Of a DNA stretch of 64,000 nt, positions 43,226-52,097 are shown piece after piece. Numbering within the stretch: position 1 is the first letter of the stretch; each line of letters opens with the position of its first letter. A model generated the notes under the pieces. The model saw nothing but the letters and a program-made list of their open reading frames with translations. It was not told the DNA's origin and searched no databases. The stretch is from contig CAWEBB010000034.1 in NCBI GenBank assembly GCA_963807085.1, positions 1 through 64,000 of the forward strand, given 5' to 3'. A program made the position numbers and the translations under genes. The stretch is from JACKII01 sp963807085 (lineage in GTDB: Bacteria; Pseudomonadota; Alphaproteobacteria; Bin95).

Positions 43226-43241
43226 TGCAAGGAGCGTGCCA
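43226..43241 (-). promoter_or_regulatory. Sigma-54 (RpoN) promoter upstream of urtA
   Basis: On the minus strand the sequence TGGCACGCTCCTTGCA matches the -24/-12 consensus TGGCACG-N4-TTGC(A/T) at every conserved position, with the invariant GG and GC in correct spacing. The -12 element ends about 38 bp before the urtA start codon, leaving a short leader. The DNA upstream (about 43242-43330) is AT-rich, as expected for IHF-assisted loops. Implies NtrC-type nitrogen control of the whole urt-ure block. Confidence 0.8.
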
Positions 43242-43376
43242 TTCTGTCATATTTTGATTATTTATTCAAATCAGATAGATAGTGGACAGCGAAACATATC
43301 GAGCGCCAAAATGGATGAAATATTAGGCAAAAGAGACCGCAGAAAGATTTTTGATTAAAAATTAGTCAATCTGATG

Positions 43377-43605
43377 TCAGGATACAATCCTCTCCACCTC
43401 ATCCAACGACACGGCATATTAGGTCCGGTCATAGAGCTTGGTCGTGCGCGGGCTTTCATGCGCGGCCATGGCCTGGGCCATTTCCAACGTGCCGCCATTC
43501 TCCAGATAGGCCGTGATCCCGGTCGCCCGGAAGGTTGGTTGCAGATGTCGCCTGCTATCCCGGCCTGACGCGCCCGCCGTTGCACCAGATCGAGGTACCC
43601 CCGAC
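43377..43605 (-). pseudogene. Tyrosine recombinase (phage-type integrase) C-terminal remnant
   Basis: Reads LVQRRARQAGIAGDICN in one frame, then after a one-base loss (CAACC where CACACC is expected) TFRATGITAYLENGGTLEMA, QAMAAHESPRTTKLYDRT, an in-frame TAA, and YAVSLDEVERIVS. This is the HxxR...Y catalytic end of an integrase (RATG and LYDR tyrosine), killed by both a frameshift and a stop. It marks an old integration event beside the IS1380 insertion. Confidence 0.75.
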
Positions 43606-43652
43606 GATGACACCATCACGCCCTTCTGCTGCAACTCCCAGAACGCCCGCTT

Positions 43653-43820
43653 CTGGCCGAGGTCGCCGGCGGCGACGGCTTCATGCTGACGGCGATGTAC
43701 TCCCCGGGCGCGATCGAGGAATCAGTCGACGAGGTGGTGCCGATCCTCCGCGAGCGGGGCTTGGTGCGGACGGAGCATGCGGGTGCTACGCTCCGGGATC
43801 ACTTGACGCAGTTTGATTAA
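43653..43820 (+). pseudogene. C-terminal fragment of NtaA-type LLM flavin monooxygenase
   Basis: Fifty-five codons reading LAEVAGGDGFMLTAMYSPGA, IEESVDEVVPILRERGLVRT, EHAGATLRDHLTQFD then TAA match the extreme C-terminus of nitrilotriacetate/alkanal monooxygenase-like flavin enzymes. No N-terminal part is present; the left edge meets the integrase remnant. It is a severed gene end, pointing to a rearrangement here. Confidence 0.7.
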
Positions 43821-43901
43821 GGGTTCACGCAATCGCCCCAAAACGGTCAGTTCTGACGTCGCAGAAAAAGCTGATAAACGCGCGAGCGGCTTTCGTGCCG
43901 A

Positions 43902-44236
43902 CTATTGCTGCAAAACAAATTTTGTTGTCACTCGGACGTATTCTGCGGGGTGGGAAGATTGCGGCATATGGCCAACACCCGTGAGGGTGTGCGCTAAAGC
44001 GCCCGGAATTTTGGCTTCGAGCACGGATAAGACTGAGGAAAACATTGGTTGGCTCTGGTCGCCCTTGGTCAAGAGCACACGCGGTCGAAGCTGCGTTAGT
44101 GAGGAAAGCTCAATCGTATATGCTTCCGGGTCATTCTCTTCGTCCAGGAAAGTCGGCGCATTGTCGATTAGCGCCTGCTGCCGCGCTGGGGGATCTGCGA
44201 CCACGCGCCAGGCCCACGTGAGACGGTTTCCATAAA
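43902..44236 (-). pseudogene. Alpha/beta hydrolase, 3' half separated by IS insertion
   Basis: C-terminal half of an alpha/beta hydrolase: QALIDNAPTFLDEENDPEAY, LRPRVLLTKGDQSQPMFSSV and the catalytic-His region ALAHTLTGVGHMPQSSHPAE. Joined directly to the 5' half at 45920 after removing the IS and one target repeat, the reading continues KLFMETVSRGPGAWSQIP. It then needs one extra C in the G5 run 44188-44192 to reach PARQQALIDNAP. So the gene is broken by an insertion and probably carries a separate indel. Confidence 0.8.
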
Positions 44237-45919
44237 CCCGGATATCCCAGATAAACAACGATTTCTCGACCCGGTGATAGGTGATAACCTATCCTCATCA
44301 ATAGCTTAGCGATGATGGGGTGGGGACTTGGCGATGGACGCGACGGGTGAAGCGGAATCGGGGCCTCTTCGGCTGGAATTTGACCGCTCGGTCAAGGTGG
44401 AGTTCCGGGGTTCGGCGATCAGTTCGGATGGCGGATTGCTGCTGCACCGCGAACTGGACGATGCTCTTGGCCTGTCGGACATGGCGGCGGGTTTGCTTGC
44501 TGATGTTCGCACTGGCCAGAACGGACGGCACCGCCTCGCGGGCTTCCTGCGCCAATCTGTTTTCTCGCGCCTGGCCGGATATGAAGACGTCAATGACGCA
44601 GACCGGCTGTGCCGCGATCCGGTGATGCGGCAGATTGTCGGCGGACGTGCGATGAAGACGGGCGCAGCCTCCGCGAGTGCCATGGGCCGGTTCGAGACCG
44701 AGATGCTGACCCAGCCTGAGAACCTCGCGGTGCTGATCGATCTGCCGGGGCGCTGGATTGACGCCGTGCACGACAAGCGCCCGCCGAAGGTCATCACTCT
44801 GGACATGGACAGTTCGGAAAGCCCGGTGCACGGCGATCAGGAAGGGTCGGCATGGAATGGTCATTTCCAGAAGAAGTGCCTGCACCCGCTTTTCGTGTTC
44901 AACCAGTTCGGCGATCTGGAACGGTGCGCTTTGCGGCCCGGCAATGTCCACAGCGCCGATGGTTGGGAGGATGTGCTGAAGCCGGTTCTGGCGCGCTATT
45001 CTGCCTCCGCCCGGCCCTCGATCAAAAGGCGGCGGTTCCGGGCCGATGCGGCCTTCGCCATCCCGGCGCTGTTTGACCTGCTGGAAGCCGAGGGCTGGGA
45101 TTACGCCATCCGAATGAAGGGCAATGCCAAACTCCACGAACGGATTGATCACCTGACCAAACGAGGCCCCGGTCGACCGCCGAACCACGTCGTGCGCCTC
45201 TACACCAGCTTCCACTACCGGGCGAAAAGCTGGTCAAAGGCCCGCCGCATCGTGGCGAAGGTCGAGTTTCATCCGGGCGAACTGTTCCCGACCGTCGGCT
45301 TTATCGTCACCAATCGCAGCCTGCCGAACGAGCGGGTGCTGGCCTTCTACCAGGGCCGGGGCACCGCCGAGCAGCACATCAAAGAGGGCAAATACGCGCT
45401 CAAATGGACGCGGCTCTCCTGCATGAAGTTCGCGGCGAACGCCGTGCGGCTACAACTCCACGTCTTGGCCTACAACCTCGCCAACTTCCTGCGGACAGCG
45501 GCGACACCAGAACTGATCGAGCGCTGGTCACTGACATCCCTGCGCGAACGCCTGATCAAAACCGGGGCACGACTGGTGCGTCATGGCCGCTACGCCATAT
45601 TCCAGATGGCTGCAGCCGCACTGCCGCAAGCGGTCTTCGCGGGCATCCTCGGCCTGATCAACACCTTGCGCGGGCCACCGGTCACCACGGTGTCTGTATG
45701 ACCGGCGGACGATCAAGAACTGGAGGACGCATCACCTGCGACCGGACAGGTGCGCCCGAACACCGAAGAAACGGTGCCGAAATCGGTCGGCGCGGCCCGC
45801 TTAGCCGCTCCTCACCTCCGGTTCCCACCATTCCACCACCATTCGAGGCAGAAGATGCTTGGAAACTCCATTCAGGTGGCCGTAACCTCACGGGAGAGCG
45901 GCCAAATGGGATATGTCGG
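44237..45919 (+). mobile_element. IS1380-family insertion sequence (about 1683 bp)
   Basis: The left end CCCGGATATCCC (44237-44248) and the reverse complement of the right end CCGACATATCCC (45908-45919) form imperfect terminal inverted repeats. Both are flanked by ATAAA (44232-44236 and 45920-45924), a 5-bp (possibly 4-bp plus chance) target duplication. The size fits the family. It holds one transposase gene and sits inside an alpha/beta hydrolase gene. The short non-coding stretch at the right end (about 45702-45919) has no other gene. Confidence 0.88.
44334..45701 (+). CDS. tnpA: IS1380-family DDE transposase
   Basis: About 455 residues, intact. Opening ESGPLRLEFDRSVKVEFRGS, then ISSDGGLLLHRELDDALGLS. 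Catalytic Asp in PPKVITLDMDSSESPVHG, second Asp in RFRADAAFAIPALFDLLEAE, and Glu in YQGRGTAEQHIKEGKYALKW. YNLANFLRTAATP and the C-terminal helices follow. ATG at 44334 is preferred over a TTG six bases upstream. Because the gene and both ends look complete, the element may be active. Confidence 0.93.
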   Translation: MDATGEAESGPLRLEFDRSVKVEFRGSAISSDGGLLLHRELDDALGLSDMAAGLLADVRTGQNGRHRLAGFLRQSVFSRLAGYEDVNDADRLCRDPVMRQIVGGRAMKTGAASASAMGRFETEMLTQPENLAVLIDLPGRWIDAVHDKRPPKVITLDMDSSESPVHGDQEGSAWNGHFQKKCLHPLFVFNQFGDLERCALRPGNVHSADGWEDVLKPVLARYSASARPSIKRRRFRADAAFAIPALFDLLEAEGWDYAIRMKGNAKLHERIDHLTKRGPGRPPNHVVRLYTSFHYRAKSWSKARRIVAKVEFHPGELFPTVGFIVTNRSLPNERVLAFYQGRGTAEQHIKEGKYALKWTRLSCMKFAANAVRLQLHVLAYNLANFLRTAATPELIERWSLTSLRERLIKTGARLVRHGRYAIFQMAAAALPQAVFAGILGLINTLRGPPVTTVSV

Positions 45920-46404
45920 ATAAATAATTTGGAGGCTCCTTGGTGATCCCCGGCTGCGATCTTTTTGACTACCTCACCATGCCTTTTCTTTAAATCCTGG
46001 AGCGCTTCAGCCATCGAAGGGTCGTCTGCCAAAACGCCATACATCGGCGGCTCGTGAACGATTACGCCCGATACAATTTCGGGACGCGCGACGGCCAGGC
46101 GAAGTGCAATACAACCGCCAAATGAGTTTCCGACGATCCACGTTCGACTAAGCTCCAAATGCTCAATCAATGCAGCAAGGTCGGCCACATCTTCTAGAAT
46201 GCTGCCTTGGCCTTTTGGGCGCTCACTCTGGCCGTGTCCTCGCCGATCGTATGTCACGACGTGAAATCGCCCCGCCAGTTCGGGCACGACCTGCTTCCAG
46301 GTCTCGTGCGAGCCCCAGCTCCCATGAACCAAGACCAAAGGAATTTCTCCTGGGCCCGCTGCCTCAAAATAAAGCTTAACGCCGTTGACTGTGGCTGTCG
46401 TCAT
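45920..46404 (-). pseudogene. Alpha/beta hydrolase, 5' half separated by IS insertion
   Basis: The start at 46404 (MTTATVNGVKLYFEAAGPGE) has GAGGAACAG upstream. Oxyanion loop PLVLVHGSWGSHETWKQVVP, then FHVVTYDRRGHGQSERPKGQ, the nucleophile elbow TWIVGNSFGGCIALRLAVAR (G-N-S-F-G), and the cap region VHEPPMYGVLADDPSMAEAL. The coding ends at ASKLF where the IS1380 element begins. The catalytic His is in the separated 3' half. Family: small-molecule ester or C-C bond hydrolases; substrate unknown. Confidence 0.8.
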
Positions 46405-46438
46405 AACCTGTTCCTCCTCAAGCCACACTCGAATCATG

Positions 46439-46502
46439 GATAGTAGTCATAGTAAAAGTTCCTCGTCAACGATAGTGATTATAGTAAATATTCCTCGTCA
46501 AA
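46439..46502. repeat. Two 32-bp direct repeats upstream of the hydrolase gene
   Basis: Units 46439-46470 and 46471-46502 both start GATAGT, share ATAGTAAA around their middle and TTCCTCGTCAA at their end, and differ at about seven positions. They lie 35 bp upstream of the hydrolase start in an AT-rich tract, so they may be regulator-binding repeats. The rest of 46503-46903 contains no gene that I can support. Confidence 0.7.
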
Positions 46503-46903
46503 TATTATATTGCCTTTGCCAGCGCAGTCGCAACGTATACATTGACTTGGAAGGTCCGCTGGTACGACGACATTGCAGCCAACCGCTCGAAATAGGCGCT
46601 GGCATTTAAGAGCATCTCTTCAGTTGATAGACAGACTGTTCCCCGTTGCCAGGCGTAATCAGTGGACGGGCAGCAGGAGGAGCGGCGGGCCGTCAGCGTC
46701 GGCGAGATCGTTCTGGTGGACGCCTACACTTGTAGCTAGAAGCGCTTACTACTATATTCCTTCTTGCGTTTTTAAGCATTCGGGCTTACTATCTTAGCGA
46801 GAGGGAGGCAGCTCGGATACTAATGTAGGTATTGGAGCACCGGCCTGGTTGAATTGGGGCCGGCAGCGGCAAGAGGCGCGCGGGCTCAAATAGGGGGAAC
46901 CTG

Positions 46904-47662
46904 ATGCAGAATTCGAAAGACATGGTAACGGTTGCCAGGGAGATCGCGGAATCGGCGCAGGATCGGGTCGATCTTTGGGTCAAATTCGTGAACGAGGCTG
47001 AAGCCGCCGCCATAGCCGAGATAGGCGTTTATCGTGGGGAGTTTGCGGAGCAGTTGTTGCGGTCCTGCGGGCATATCACCTCGTACCTGTTAATCGACCC
47101 GTGGCGGAATTTGACGGATTGGAACAAGCCTGCCAACCACAACCAGCTGGAATTTGATGCGATCTTTGAGGAAGCGATGGGGCGCGTTTCCTTCGCGGTG
47201 GAAAAGACAAAGGTCCTCCGCGCCAAAACAAAAGAATTGGCCCGGGAAATTCCGGACGAGTCTTTGGATTTTATCTACATCGATGGTGACCATACCTTGA
47301 AGGAAATCACTATCGATCTGATGTTGTTGTTGTCAAAATGCAAGATAGGCGGTCTGATCGGCGGTGATGACTTTGCTAGTGCCCGACAGCATGGGATCCA
47401 GTTTGAGCCGACGCTGGTTTGCCCTTATGCCATTTATTTCGCGGAAGCCAAAAACCTGCCGATCATTTGCCTGCCTTTCAGCCAATTCTTGATCATCAAT
47501 GACCCATCAATGGAGTTCCAGTTGATCGACCTGGTCGGCGGCTACAACGACGTCAGTGTCAACAGCGTGACCCGCATGGATGCCAATGGCCTTGACGTTA
47601 AGCGGATGGTCCCGCGGCCGGCGAAGGATTTGCTGAAGGCGGCCCGGCGGCTAGTTCGGTGA
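46904..47662 (+). CDS. Class I SAM-dependent methyltransferase (Methyltransf_24 type)
   Basis: 252 residues. SAM-binding motif I AAIAEIGVYRGEFAEQLLRS, post-I LIDPWRN, and motif LDFIYIDGDHTLKEITIDLM with GGLIGGDDFA after it, all typical of the Methyltransf_24 group that often modifies sugars or small metabolites. Its base composition is lower in GC than surrounding genes and its neighbours are mobile-element debris, suggesting it was acquired. No glycosyltransferase genes are adjacent, so its substrate is not evident. Confidence 0.8.
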   Translation: MQNSKDMVTVAREIAESAQDRVDLWVKFVNEAEAAAIAEIGVYRGEFAEQLLRSCGHITSYLLIDPWRNLTDWNKPANHNQLEFDAIFEEAMGRVSFAVEKTKVLRAKTKELAREIPDESLDFIYIDGDHTLKEITIDLMLLLSKCKIGGLIGGDDFASARQHGIQFEPTLVCPYAIYFAEAKNLPIICLPFSQFLIINDPSMEFQLIDLVGGYNDVSVNSVTRMDANGLDVKRMVPRPAKDLLKAARRLVR

Positions 47663-47765
47663 CGGGTGGCGACATTTCTCACCACAGCAGTGCCTTTGTC
47701 GAGGCAGGGGAGCGGGGACGCTTGTCCGTCGCTACCCTACGCGCGGGGGAGCCGCCGGTGCTCAG

Positions 47766-48644
47766 TCAGTCCCGCTTGTATTTATAAAGAAAGCGCTCGC
47801 CGCCGTCGGACGTAATCAGACCCGCCGTCGGCGCCGCGAAGTGGATGGGTAGCAGCAGGGTTGGCGTGTCTGCGACACTCTCCATGAACCTGCGCCGCGA
47901 CTGGATGCCCACCTTCGGGTCCCAGTCCGGCGCGGCCGCCCAGTCGGGCTCGCGGCACTGGATCGCGTGATGGATTAAATCTCCGGTGACGACGCATCTA
48001 TCATCGCCCGAATGCAGATTCACGCAGCAATGATGCGGCGAGTGGCCGGGCGTCGGCGTTAATGTCACCAGGTCGTCCAACTGATAGTCGTCGTCCACCA
48101 GCAGCGCCTGGCCGGCCTCGACGATGGGCAGGCAATTGTCGCGGAACACGGTGCCGGGCGGGCTGGCGCCCTTTTTGTGCTCCTCCTCCCAGACGGCATA
48201 TTCGGTCTTGTGGAAGATGTATTTGGCGTTCGGGAAGGTCGGGACCCAGCGGCCATCGCGCAGGCTGGTGTTCCAGCCGGTATGGTCGATGTGCAGATGG
48301 GTGCAGAAGACGTAGTCCACATCCTCGAAGCCAATGCCGAGCGCGAACAACTCGTTCCGCCAGCGCTCCTTGCCCGGAAAGTCGAAGGGCGCCGGGTGGC
48401 CCTTGTGCTCGCCGGTGCAGGTGTCGACCAGGATCGTGTGGTGCGGCGTGCGCACCAGAAAGGTCTGATAGGTCATCATCAGCCGTTCTGCTGCGATGTC
48501 ATACATTTCCGGCTCCAGCGAGGGCAGATGCGCGTCGAATGTCGCCTGGTCGAAGGCCGGGAAGAAGTCCTGCGGCCGCCGCCATGGGCCTTCACGCTCC
48601 ACCACGGCGTCGACGGTGATGTTACCGATTTTGATCTGGCGCAT
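47766..48644 (-). CDS. MBL-fold metallo-hydrolase (lactonase-like), 292 aa
   Basis: Dinuclear metal motif YVFCTHLHIDHTGWNTSLRD (HxHxDH), further ligands GHSPHHCCVNLHSGDDRCVV and TGDLIHHAIQCREPDWAAAP, final His in LLLPIHFAAPTAGLITSDGG. Overall architecture resembles AttM/AHL lactonase-like enzymes but with long insertions. Minus strand, at the edge of a catabolic region; possibly cleaves a lactone or ester produced by the adjacent dioxygenase. Confidence 0.85.
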   Translation of the reverse strand: MRQIKIGNITVDAVVEREGPWRRPQDFFPAFDQATFDAHLPSLEPEMYDIAAERLMMTYQTFLVRTPHHTILVDTCTGEHKGHPAPFDFPGKERWRNELFALGIGFEDVDYVFCTHLHIDHTGWNTSLRDGRWVPTFPNAKYIFHKTEYAVWEEEHKKGASPPGTVFRDNCLPIVEAGQALLVDDDYQLDDLVTLTPTPGHSPHHCCVNLHSGDDRCVVTGDLIHHAIQCREPDWAAAPDWDPKVGIQSRRRFMESVADTPTLLLPIHFAAPTAGLITSDGGERFLYKYKRD

Positions 48645-48692
48645 GACTGTTCCTCCTGGTTATGGCTTTCGGCCGATCGGGCGCACCGCCCC

Positions 48693-49731
48693 TCACTCCG
48701 CCGCTTTCGCTCCGGCCGCATACACCCCGCTGCGCGGGCCGGTATTGTACCGGTCGGCAAAGTCGGTGGCGAGAGGGCGTGGCTTGAAGTTGTTCACCCA
48801 CATGCGCAGCAGCAGGCGGCGCCGGTCCGGGTCCGGGTGGCTCTCAAAGGCGCTGCGGAAATGCAGCAGCACGTAGTTGTTGACGAGCTGAATGTCGCCC
48901 TCTTCCATGCGGAAATCCAGCCGCATTTCGGGGCTCTCGGCGATCTGCATGACCAGATCGATGGCCTCCGACTCCTGCGCGCGTCAGGGGCGCGCCGGCC
49001 TTTTGGTGGGCCGAGCGCATGATCTTGTCATTGTAGCAGCACGACAGCAGGCCCTCGTAGTAGCTGAACACGGGGATGCGGCCGTGCGTGACTTCGTCGA
49101 AAGAGCCGGTCGGGCCCTCGCCGCGCAGGTCGTGGTGGAAACCGCGGTAAAGCGGCTCCAGCAGATCGGGGCGCCGGGCCAGGATTTCGTTATAGATGGC
49201 CGCCGAACTCGCGACCGAACTCATGCCGCCGTCATCCGCCTGGCGCACACAGAGCAGCGCCGTCATGTCGGAGGTATCCACATGCGGGTTGAGCTTATCG
49301 CGCGAGCGGTAGCCGCGGTCGTTCACATTGGTGCTGTAGCTTGAGCCTTTGTCCGTCACCTCCGCCAGCAGTTGCCCCTCGCCGTTCTGCGAGATCGCGT
49401 TGCCCAGATGAGCGCCGATGCCCCAGTAGATTGCCTCCAGGTCTGCACGGTTGTATTTGCCGGGCTGGAGGCCCCTCAGCACCGCGAAGCCGCGGCCGTC
49501 CTGCACCTCGGCCAGAACGCCGGCAAGCTTGGGCGCCAGCGTCGGCAGCGGGAAGGCGTCTTTGCCGAAAGAGAGTGGGGCGAGGCCCGATACCTTAACG
49601 CTCTCCAGGGCGTCGTCGATTTCGGCCAAATCGTTGCGGCCAAGTCGGTGCAGCCAGCTATTGTCTTGGGCCATGACGGAGCCGTGCCAGACGAAGGGCC
49701 CGGTCGCCGGCGTGTGCAAAATTTCAGTCAT
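48693..49731 (-). CDS. TauD/TfdA-family Fe(II)/2-oxoglutarate dioxygenase (frameshifted)
   Basis: About 346 residues after bridging. The start MTEILHTPATGPFVWHGSVM has GGAAGAG upstream. Active-site HxD is in RDKLNPHVDTSDMTALLCVR, later SYYEGLLSCCYNDKIMRSAH, then in a second frame AQESEAIDLVMQIAESPEMR, DFRMEEGDIQLVNNYVLLHF (third ligand His) and RSAFESHPDPDRRRLLLRMW. The switch is at 48976-48990 (CGCGCG or GGGG run). Oxidises an unknown organic substrate using 2-oxoglutarate. Between an MBL hydrolase and an HxlR regulator on the same strand. Confidence 0.8.
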
Positions 49732-49807
49732 TGCGTCTCTTCCAGCCAAAGTGGGCTGTCCCTGGGCTAAGCCGCTGGCAGGCGGGGGTCAAGGCTCTGG
49801 TTAGGCC

Positions 49808-50548
49808 CTACTCCGCCGCCTGCATCCGGTCGGTTTCTTCGAAGATCGCCAACTCCGCGCCCGGCGCACACCGGGGCACTGGCGCCAGCGCGCTGCCCAG
49901 CAGCCAGTCCGGGACCTGACGCACGATTTCGCTCGGTCCTTCCAGGCGGATATGCCCGGCTGCGATCTCGTCGCGCAGCTTGCGGAAGCCGCGCCAGGCG
50001 TGGACAAACCGGCGGATGTCGGCGCGCACCGTCACGTCGCTTTCATAGCCCGGATGCTTCATGCACATTTCGATCCGGCCCTCGTGCTTCATCAGCCAGA
50101 ATTGGTCGTGACCGCGCGGTGTGCCGGAAAACTCAAAGGCCAGCACAGTGGTGCGGCCGTCCGGCATGGCATCCACGTTCAGGCGCGTGCTCATGGACCA
50201 GGCGAGAAAGCCGGGGTCCAGGTCGTCCGTCTCCATGTCCCGCGCCCATTTCTGGCCCCAGGCGGCGAGGTTCATGATAATGCCATCCAGCGCCCGGCAC
50301 GCCTCCGTCGGCTCGTAAATGGAGCCATGGCCGTTCGGGGCCGGTTGCTTGACACAGAGGCCCGCGTGCTCCAACTGCGCGAGCCGGGTGGACAGCAGCG
50401 AGGCAGACATTCTGGGTACGCCGCGGTGGATTTCATTGAAGTGGCGGCAGCCGTCGATCAGGCGGCTGACAACCAGCATGGTCCAGCGCTCGCCCAGCAT
50501 TTCCATGGCGAGCGCCAGGGGACAGTATTGACCGTAAGATCTGTTCAT
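49808..50548 (-). CDS. HxlR-family transcriptional regulator with C-terminal sterol-carrier-like domain
   Basis: 246 residues; MNRSYGQYCPLALAMEMLGE has AAGGAGC upstream. HxlR winged helix: Cys10 region, LGERWTMLVVSRLIDGCRHF, NEIHRGVPRMSASLLSTRLA, QLEHAGLCVKQPAPNGHG. The C-terminal half (QFWLMKHEGRIEMCMKHPGY, RFVHAWRGFRKLRDEIAAG) resembles an SCP2-like ligand pocket. Divergent from the FAD oxidase with 159 bp between, so it probably regulates the flanking catabolic genes. Confidence 0.85.
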   Translation of the reverse strand: MNRSYGQYCPLALAMEMLGERWTMLVVSRLIDGCRHFNEIHRGVPRMSASLLSTRLAQLEHAGLCVKQPAPNGHGSIYEPTEACRALDGIIMNLAAWGQKWARDMETDDLDPGFLAWSMSTRLNVDAMPDGRTTVLAFEFSGTPRGHDQFWLMKHEGRIEMCMKHPGYESDVTVRADIRRFVHAWRGFRKLRDEIAAGHIRLEGPSEIVRQVPDWLLGSALAPVPRCAPGAELAIFEETDRMQAAE

Positions 50549-50707
50549 TGAGGATTGCTCCTTGACCGTTACGGCAGCTTCATGGTGCCACGCTGCTTCA
50601 GCAAATGTCACTGCAAAATCTGTAGTACTTCAAATATGTGAGTGGATGGGACAGGGCCGATTGGTGATCGTTGGGGCGTCCATTCTGACGTAATTGGAGG
50701 ACACAGA

Positions 50708-52082
50708 ATGACCATCGCCTCAAATCTCGAAAATCTGACGGATCGCATTTCCGGCAAGGTTTTGGTGCCTGCGGACCAGGGCTTTGACGCGGCGCGGGAA
50801 ATCTGGAATGCGATGCACGATCGGCAGCCCGCGGTGATCGTCGAAGCTGCAAGTGCAGAGGACGTGCAGGCAGCCGTCGATTTCGCCCGCTTTCACGGGC
50901 TTGAGCTGGCGATCCGCGGCGGCGGACACAACATTGCCGGGCTGGCCTCCACGGACGGCGGCCTTTTGCTGAGCCTCGCGGGGATGCGGGCCGTGACGGT
51001 CGATCCTGCCGCGCGGACGGCTCGGGTCGAGGGTGGCGCTACCTGGGCAGCGCTGGACGCGGCCGCGCAGGCGCATGGGCTGGCGACGCCCGGCGGCGTG
51101 GTCTCGCATACCGGCGTTGCAGGGCTGACGCTTGGCGGAGGCTTCGGCTGGCTCGCGCGCACGTACGGGCTGGCGGCGGACAACCTGGTCTCCGTGCAAC
51201 TGGTGGCCGCAAACGGCAGTCTGTTGAGGGCGAGCGCAGACGAAAACCCCGATCTCTTCTGGGCGCTGCGGGGTGGCGGCGGCAATTTCGGCGTCGCCGT
51301 GGCGTTCGAGTTCCGCCTCCATCCCGTGGGGCCGGAGGTGCAGTTCGGTCCCACTGTATTTGCGCTGGAAGACGCGCCCGCCGTGCTGCGCGTTTGGCGG
51401 GACTTCTGCGTGAGCGCGCCCAGAGAGGCCTGTGTCTGGGCAGACATCATGACCGCCCCGGCCTTTCCTTTCCTGCCCGAAGCCTATCACGGGCAGAAGG
51501 TGCTCGCCCTGATGCAATGTTATCTGGGAGCCGCCGAGGAGGCCGAGCGCGTGCTAAACCCATTGCGCGCGGCGGCCACGCCGGTGGGTGATGCCTTCGG
51601 GCCGATGCCCTATCCGGCGGCGCAGTCGTTGCTGGACGAGACCTACGCCTTTGGCGCGCGCAACTATTGGGCCGCTCAGAATTTCGAGACTTTGGCTGAT
51701 GACGCTATCGACCTGATCGTCGAACGCTCAAAGGACCTGCCGACGCCCGAAGTCCGACACGCTGATTTGCAGCCTAGGCGGCGCAATCGACGATGTGCCT
51801 GTCGATGGTAGCGCCTATCCGCACCGCGGCGCGCAATTCGCGGTGACGCCGGGTGCGAGGTGGCGTGAACCCTCGGATGACGAGCGCTGCATCGGCTGGA
51901 CGCGCGACTTTCAGGCAGCGCTCGCGGCGCATTCCGACCGCGGCCGTTACGTCAACTTCATCGTGGAGGATGATGGCGGCGAAGCGGCGTTCGGGCCGAA
52001 CCGCCAGCGCCTCGCGGCGATCAAACGGGTCTGGGATCCGGACAATTTGTTCCGCCGCAATCAGAACATCGCGCCCGGCTGA
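50708..52082 (+). CDS. FAD-linked oxidase, berberine-bridge type (frameshifted)
   Basis: About 457 residues after bridging. Start at 50708 (MTIASNLENLTDRISGKVLV, GGAGGACAC upstream). FAD domain: LAIRGGGHNIAGLASTDGGL (His for covalent flavin), VVSHTGVAGLTLGGGFGWLA, DENPDLFWALRGGGGNFGVA. The C-terminal BBE region is in another frame: RGAQFAVTPGARWREPSDDE to WDPDNLFRRNQNIAPG. The frames meet at 51749-51753 (PE then SDTLICSLGGAIDD after one base is removed). Oxidises sugars, alkaloids or similar alcohols in other bacteria. Confidence 0.82.
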
Positions 52083-52097
52083 AGACATCAGCGCGCT

